Source: Rhizophagus irregularis
Lineage: Eukaryota > Glomeromycota > Glomeromycetes > Glomerales > Glomeraceae
Reading direction: 5' to 3'
Length of the DNA stretch: 64,000 nt
NCBI RefSeq assembly: GCF_026210795.1
Contig: NC_089458.1
Span: 1,426,001-1,490,000 of the forward strand
Positions within the stretch are counted from its first letter, which is position 1; each line of letters opens with the position of its first letter. The position numbers and the translations under genes are program-made. Below are positions 60,540-64,000 of this stretch, one piece after another. Under the pieces are notes generated by a model, which had not been told where the DNA came from, did not search any database, and worked only from the letters and a program-made list of their open reading frames with translations.

Positions 60540-61720
60540 AATAATACTGATATAACTCACAAACAGGTTTGCGTAGAGTTTATATGAAATTACTTTTTAA
60601 ACCCATAAATTGAGTTTGCGTAGATCAGTCAATTTTGGGATAACTCACATATCACGTTTGCGTAGAGTTTATAAATATATTGCATTATATGTTGATCAAT
60701 TGTATAATATTGATAAAAATTAAGTTGCGCAAAACCATTAAGGATGGGTCCGTAATATATTTATGAAATTTGCAATATTACGGATTTTGGTAATTAATTG
60801 TATATAGTAACAAAAAGTAATGCATTTCGCATTATTTTAATATTTTTTAATAAAAAAAAAGTGCGAAATGCACTACTTTAACAAAAAATGGTGAATTTCG
60901 CACCATTTTATTAACATTTTAATAGAAAAAAGTGCGAAATGCACAATTTTAATAAATAATTGGTGAGTTTCGCACCATTTAATTAATATTTTAATATAAA
61001 AAAGTGCGAAACCTACCATTTTATTAATATTTTAATAGAAAAAGTGCGAAACGCACTATTTTATTAATAATTTAATAGAAAAGTGCGAAATACACCATTT
61101 TAACAAAAAAATCGGGAGTTTCGCACATTTTATTAATATTTTAATATAAAAAAGTGCGAAACACACCATTTTAACAAAAAAATGGAGAGTTTCGCACCAT
61201 TTTATTAATATTTTAATATACAAAAGTGCGAAACGCACTATGTTGACAAATAAATGGAGAGTATCGCACCATTTTATTAATATTTTAATATAAAAAAGTG
61301 CGAAACGCACCATTTTGACAAATAAATGGAGAGTTTCGCACCATTTTATTAATATTTTATTATAAAAAAGTGCGAAACGCACTATTTTAACAAATAAATG
61401 GTGAGTTTCGCATGATATTATTAATATTTTAATAGAAAAAGTGCGAAACACACCATTTTAACAAATAAATGGTAATTTTCGCACCATTTTATTAATATTT
61501 TAATAGAAAAAAGTGTGAAACACACTATTTTAATATAAAATGGTGAGGTTTGCATGATTTTATTAATATTTTAATAGAAAAAATGTGAAATGAATTATAT
61601 TAGTAACAAAAATTTTTTTGAACTAAGATTTGGATTTGCGTAGCGTTACTATGAAAAAAAAGTTGCGTAGAGTTAATAGTAAATGCATGCCGATCATTTG
61701 TGAGTTATATTAGTATTATT
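60540..61720. mobile_element. TIR element carrying a palindromic minisatellite, inserted in the Crypton
   Basis: The ends aataatactgatataactca and tgagttatattagtattatt are inverted with one mismatch. The subterminal motif tttgcgtagagtt recurs near both ends. The insertion separates ISIGNE from SLYTPVADIKK of the recombinase. Outermost boundaries are uncertain by a few bases because no clean target duplication was found. The centre is the gtgcgaaa array; no protein is encoded. Confidence 0.7.
60815..61590. repeat. About 70-bp tandem repeat, each unit self-complementary
   Basis: About ten units consist of gtgcgaaacgcaccatttta, a short spacer, ggtgagtttcgcaccatttt and attaatattttaatagaaa. GTGCGAAA and TTTCGCAC in each unit are inverted, so each unit folds as a hairpin. 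The 131-codon minus-strand frame over it is periodic and is a product of the repeat. Confidence 0.8.
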
Positions 61721-62039
61721 CGGGGTCCTTGTATACTCCTGTTGCAGATATCAAAAAATATTTAACTAAACGTTCTAATAATGTTGAGGGTGATTATTTC
61801 TTTGTATCAATCAATACACCCAAAAATATAAATCATGGTGAATGGTATTTATCAACAAAGCTAGGAAAAGGATCACATGACACAATGATGCGTAGTATAT
61901 GTATTAATTCTGGTTTGAATTTTAAAGATCGTAGCATTACCAATCATTCAATGCGATCAACGGGCATTTACAATCTTGTTGAGTCCGGTGTTACACTTGA
62001 TGAGCAAATGACCTTCTCACGACATAAAACAATTGCAGG

Positions 62040-62283
62040 TAAAGTTGCTTGTCTAAACCTCTTCAAAATCCTACAATTAGTTTCATCAAAATTTTACTAT
62101 AGATTTATTATAGTTTCGGCAGAGTTTCGGCAGTTTCGGCATTTATAATAAGTTTCGGCAGTTTCACCTTTCTCCAAAGTTTCGCCAGTTTTTTAATATA
62201 ACTTTAATATAGTTTCGGCAGAATTTCGCTTTTCGGCGAAACGCCATCTTGCCTAAACTTTTAGGTTTCGATAAGCAACCTTA
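62040..62283. mobile_element. hAT-type MITE inserted in the Crypton recombinase
   Basis: A perfect 8-bp duplication attgcagg flanks it (62,032-62,039 and 62,284-62,291). The ends taaagttgcttgtctaaacc and inverted taaggttgcttatcgaaacc are TIRs. The centre repeats tttcggcag five or more times. Removing the element restores the recombinase frame from ...KTIAG to VSAYQHQ. An older, truncated copy lies at 1,764-1,975. Confidence 0.88.
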
Positions 62284-63011
62284 ATTGCAGGTGTATCTGC
62301 CTATCAGCATCAATCTATCAAGCGTAAATGAGATAATGCTTCTCTTCTAATTCCTACCAAAGATGTGGCATTAAAGGATTCAACTAATTATGCAAAGCAA
62401 TTAAGTATATATATAAATATCTATTATTTTGTTAAACAATTCGTAAGTTTAATAGTCATAATTGTTCAGAACTAACCATAATATTTTTCTTTTTGCTAGG
62501 ATTTACTAAAGCTTCTAATTTGATTGAACAATATAGCAATACTAGCTATGTTGAAAAAAATGAGTTGGATGATGATTCAAAGTGTCAAAAACCAAAAATT
62601 CCAAAGATTTCTGTAGAAAATTGTAGTAATATTAACATTAATATTACTTTTAAATGCGACTAATAGTTTTTTATTAGAAATTATATTTTTTTATAAAATA
62701 GAATGGAAATATTAGTCAAATATTAATCAAATAAAATTTCAAATAAAACATGTTATTTGGTATTATTAAGTTATTATAAGACGTTTTAAACAGTTCTTAA
62801 AAATAGCAATTTCTCGGCTGTCTATGATATTGAAACCGGGGAATAAGTGAACGCAAAATTCCCGGTTAGCTAATCATGTATAAAAATTAGTATGATGATT
62901 ATTATGTTTTAAATTTAAATCCAGTTCTTGAAAAAGTAATAAAATATTTAATTATTGAAAATATTTAATGTATAAATTAATTAAATTTTAATTTAATATT
63001 ATTACACTTTT

Positions 63012-63450
63012 TTGTTTTGATGGCTATAAGTAAAATGTGAGAGACATTATAGTGACTTTGTATTTGTAGAATATTAATATTTTTTTTTTAAACCTTTTTT
63101 AATTTTTTTTTTTACTCTGACTTTTCTGTTATTACTCCTTTTTTTCTTTTTTTTTTTTGTTTGAGTTCAAGTTTCGTCTGCAATAGCAGTGAGTCTTTAG
63201 AGTATTCATGATGTAGACTAGGAGGAGGAAATCCCTTTTAAGAAAGGATGCCTTCAAGGTGTACTTACTCCTCTAGTCTAAATCCTTCACTGACAGTGCA
63301 CATATGATTACTTCATCATGAATTAGCAGGATGTTTATTAGTTCTTAGTGTTTAATTAAAATTCTTGATTTGTTCTACGTGTATTATATTAAAACTTGTT
63401 TTCTCAAAATCTTAATAAAGAATTATATGAACTGCAGCAAAAAAAAAAAA
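63012..63450 (+). mobile_element. 5'-truncated LINE 3' end with A-tail and 15-bp target duplication
   Basis: The direct repeat tattattacactttt lies at 62,997-63,011 and 63,451-63,465. The right end is ctgcagc followed by twelve As (63,439-63,450). These are the marks of target-primed reverse transcription. The body is GC-richer non-coding sequence with a strong hairpin at 63,214-63,280 (tagactaggaggag pairing with ctcctctagtcta), probably the 3' UTR recognised by the reverse transcriptase. Confidence 0.8.
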
Positions 63451-64000
63451 TATTATTACACTTTTAAATAGCAAATAAGTATAGGAATATTTTAACTAAT
63501 AATTGTATAAAGCTAATTATTTAAGAATGCAATTTTTTTTTCAGATCCTGAAATTTTGGTCTTTGTATTAAACCCATTACAAAAGGCTATTCTTTTTTTA
63601 GAATTCAGCAGTGCAACTTTATTAGCAAACTGTTATTTAAATTTAACTCAACTTGGAGCAGTTCTTAAAAATTTGCCACAAAGTTTTTATTATAACTTTC
63701 ATAACTATTATTATGATGTAATGAATAAGCGATTTGAGGAATTTAACAATGATAAATATCTTTTTTGTTTCTATTTACATCCTTTATTTCAAGGTAATAA
63801 TAATAATTAATTTAAAGTTCAAGATTGAAATTTACTTATATTAACAAATACTTTATTAGACGTTCCTTTAAAAAGTGATATTTATGCAAGATTAACTAAA
63901 ACAACTCTATTTATTAGTCAAAATTTAGAATTTGATTTTGAATAATCACACACATTATGTTCACAATTGAACTAATATAGGAAAAAAGAACCACCATTTG

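Larger units (their letters stand above)
59834..62663 (+). pseudogene. Crypton-type tyrosine recombinase, inactivated by stops and two insertions
   Basis: The coding parts are 59,834-60,539, 61,721-62,039, 62,284-about 62,405 and about 62,500-62,663. The N-terminal SAM-like part (YKASSLYTGFCALARGISEI) precedes the catalytic domain: first Arg in LLCCLRGGDAKRLK, then EKNHAGGIKDPYAV. After the first insertion come PVADIKKYLTKRSNN, NHSMRSTGIYNL (His-x-x-Arg), FSRHKT and, after the second insertion, AGVSAYQHQSI with the likely nucleophilic Tyr. All four catalytic positions are thus visible. A TAA follows KAS (60,389-60,391) where Gln would fit, and a TGA follows IKRK where Arg would fit; both are single C-to-T changes. 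The C-terminus (about 62,500-62,663) is spliced or separate. Confidence 0.75.
58512..63943 (+). pseudogene. hAT transposase gene, dead and split by other transposons
   Basis: Four separated stretches read as consecutive parts of one hAT transposase. 58,512-58,640 reads GYDPSIQKYLSGYLLETELC, then a stop. 58,735-58,957 reads LSLDSHTAKYLASKIEEIIE and GPDWISTIVSNNAAKI. 59,410-59,520 reads LIKESGIKDGSSLKSYCITRW. 63,545-63,810 reads LNPLQKAILFLEFSSATLL and FNNDKYLFCFYLHPLF. The HTA...IGP...VSDNAA-type block is the DUF659/RNase H region of hAT proteins. Between the third and fourth parts lie about 4 kb with a Crypton, two elements inside the Crypton, and a LINE. Stops and the missing catalytic parts show that it is inactive. 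Confidence 0.65.

Noticed and set aside
61056-61451. 131-codon minus-strand open frame with repeated FALFYIKILIKWCET units
   Set aside because: It is the translation of the about 70-bp tandem array; the periodicity is that of the DNA unit and no start or splice context supports a gene.
1-64000. tRNA or rRNA genes
   Set aside because: I looked for T-loop-like GTTCGAATC with matching acceptor stems and found none; a tRNAscan and Rfam run would settle this.

Overview
This window is nuclear DNA of a fungus, most likely an arbuscular-mycorrhizal one (Glomeromycotina, Rhizophagus-like). The evidence is the very high AT content, genes broken by many short introns (about 65-100 bases, GTAAGT-like donors, TAG acceptors), fungal-type core genes, and transposon debris (hAT, Crypton, CACTA, LINE, pogo and Tc1 MITEs). 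The genus is inferred from general resemblance, not from a database search. Exon models were built by hand. Every junction was checked for reading phase, and each model closes as an open reading frame.

Layout. 1-4.3 kb: AT-rich repeats and decayed coding remnants. 4.3-9.7 kb: SUMO (minus), an unrecognised 614-aa protein (plus) and a POLE3/Dpb4 histone-fold protein (plus). 9.7-23.7 kb: a 14-kb gene desert of decayed MITEs, satellite-like arrays and one TIR element carrying a minisatellite. 23.7-33.1 kb: VPS18 (minus), UQCC2/Cbp6-like (plus), mitochondrial ribosomal protein mS34 (minus) and TFIIH subunit p52/TFB2 (minus). 33.1-36.7 kb: a small MITE and a decayed gene. 36.7-52.6 kb: a dense block with an ArfGAP2/3 (Glo3) homologue and eIF3a (both minus), ribosomal protein eS8 and V-ATPase subunit e (both plus), ORC3 (minus), a RAD51AP1-like gene (plus) and a Gdown1/POLR2M-like gene (plus). 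52.6-64 kb: a transposon graveyard with a 3-kb CACTA-type element that has captured part of a LINE, then a hAT transposase gene split by a dead Crypton, which itself contains two further elements, plus a 5'-truncated LINE.

Gene relationships. Divergent pairs share short promoters: VPS18/UQCC2 (137 bp), eIF3a/eS8 (276 bp) and ORC3/RAD51AP1-like (224 bp). The last holds three ACGCGT (MluI cell-cycle) boxes between a replication-origin gene and a recombination gene, which suggests shared G1/S control. eIF3a and eS8 are both translation genes. UQCC2 and mS34 are convergent neighbours that both act in mitochondria.

No tRNA, rRNA or CRISPR array was seen. No novel multi-gene system was found. The most notable points are the RAD51AP1-like and Gdown1-like genes, the cell-cycle promoter, a SUMO intron whose retention would remove the di-glycine, and the family of TIR elements built around palindromic minisatellites.
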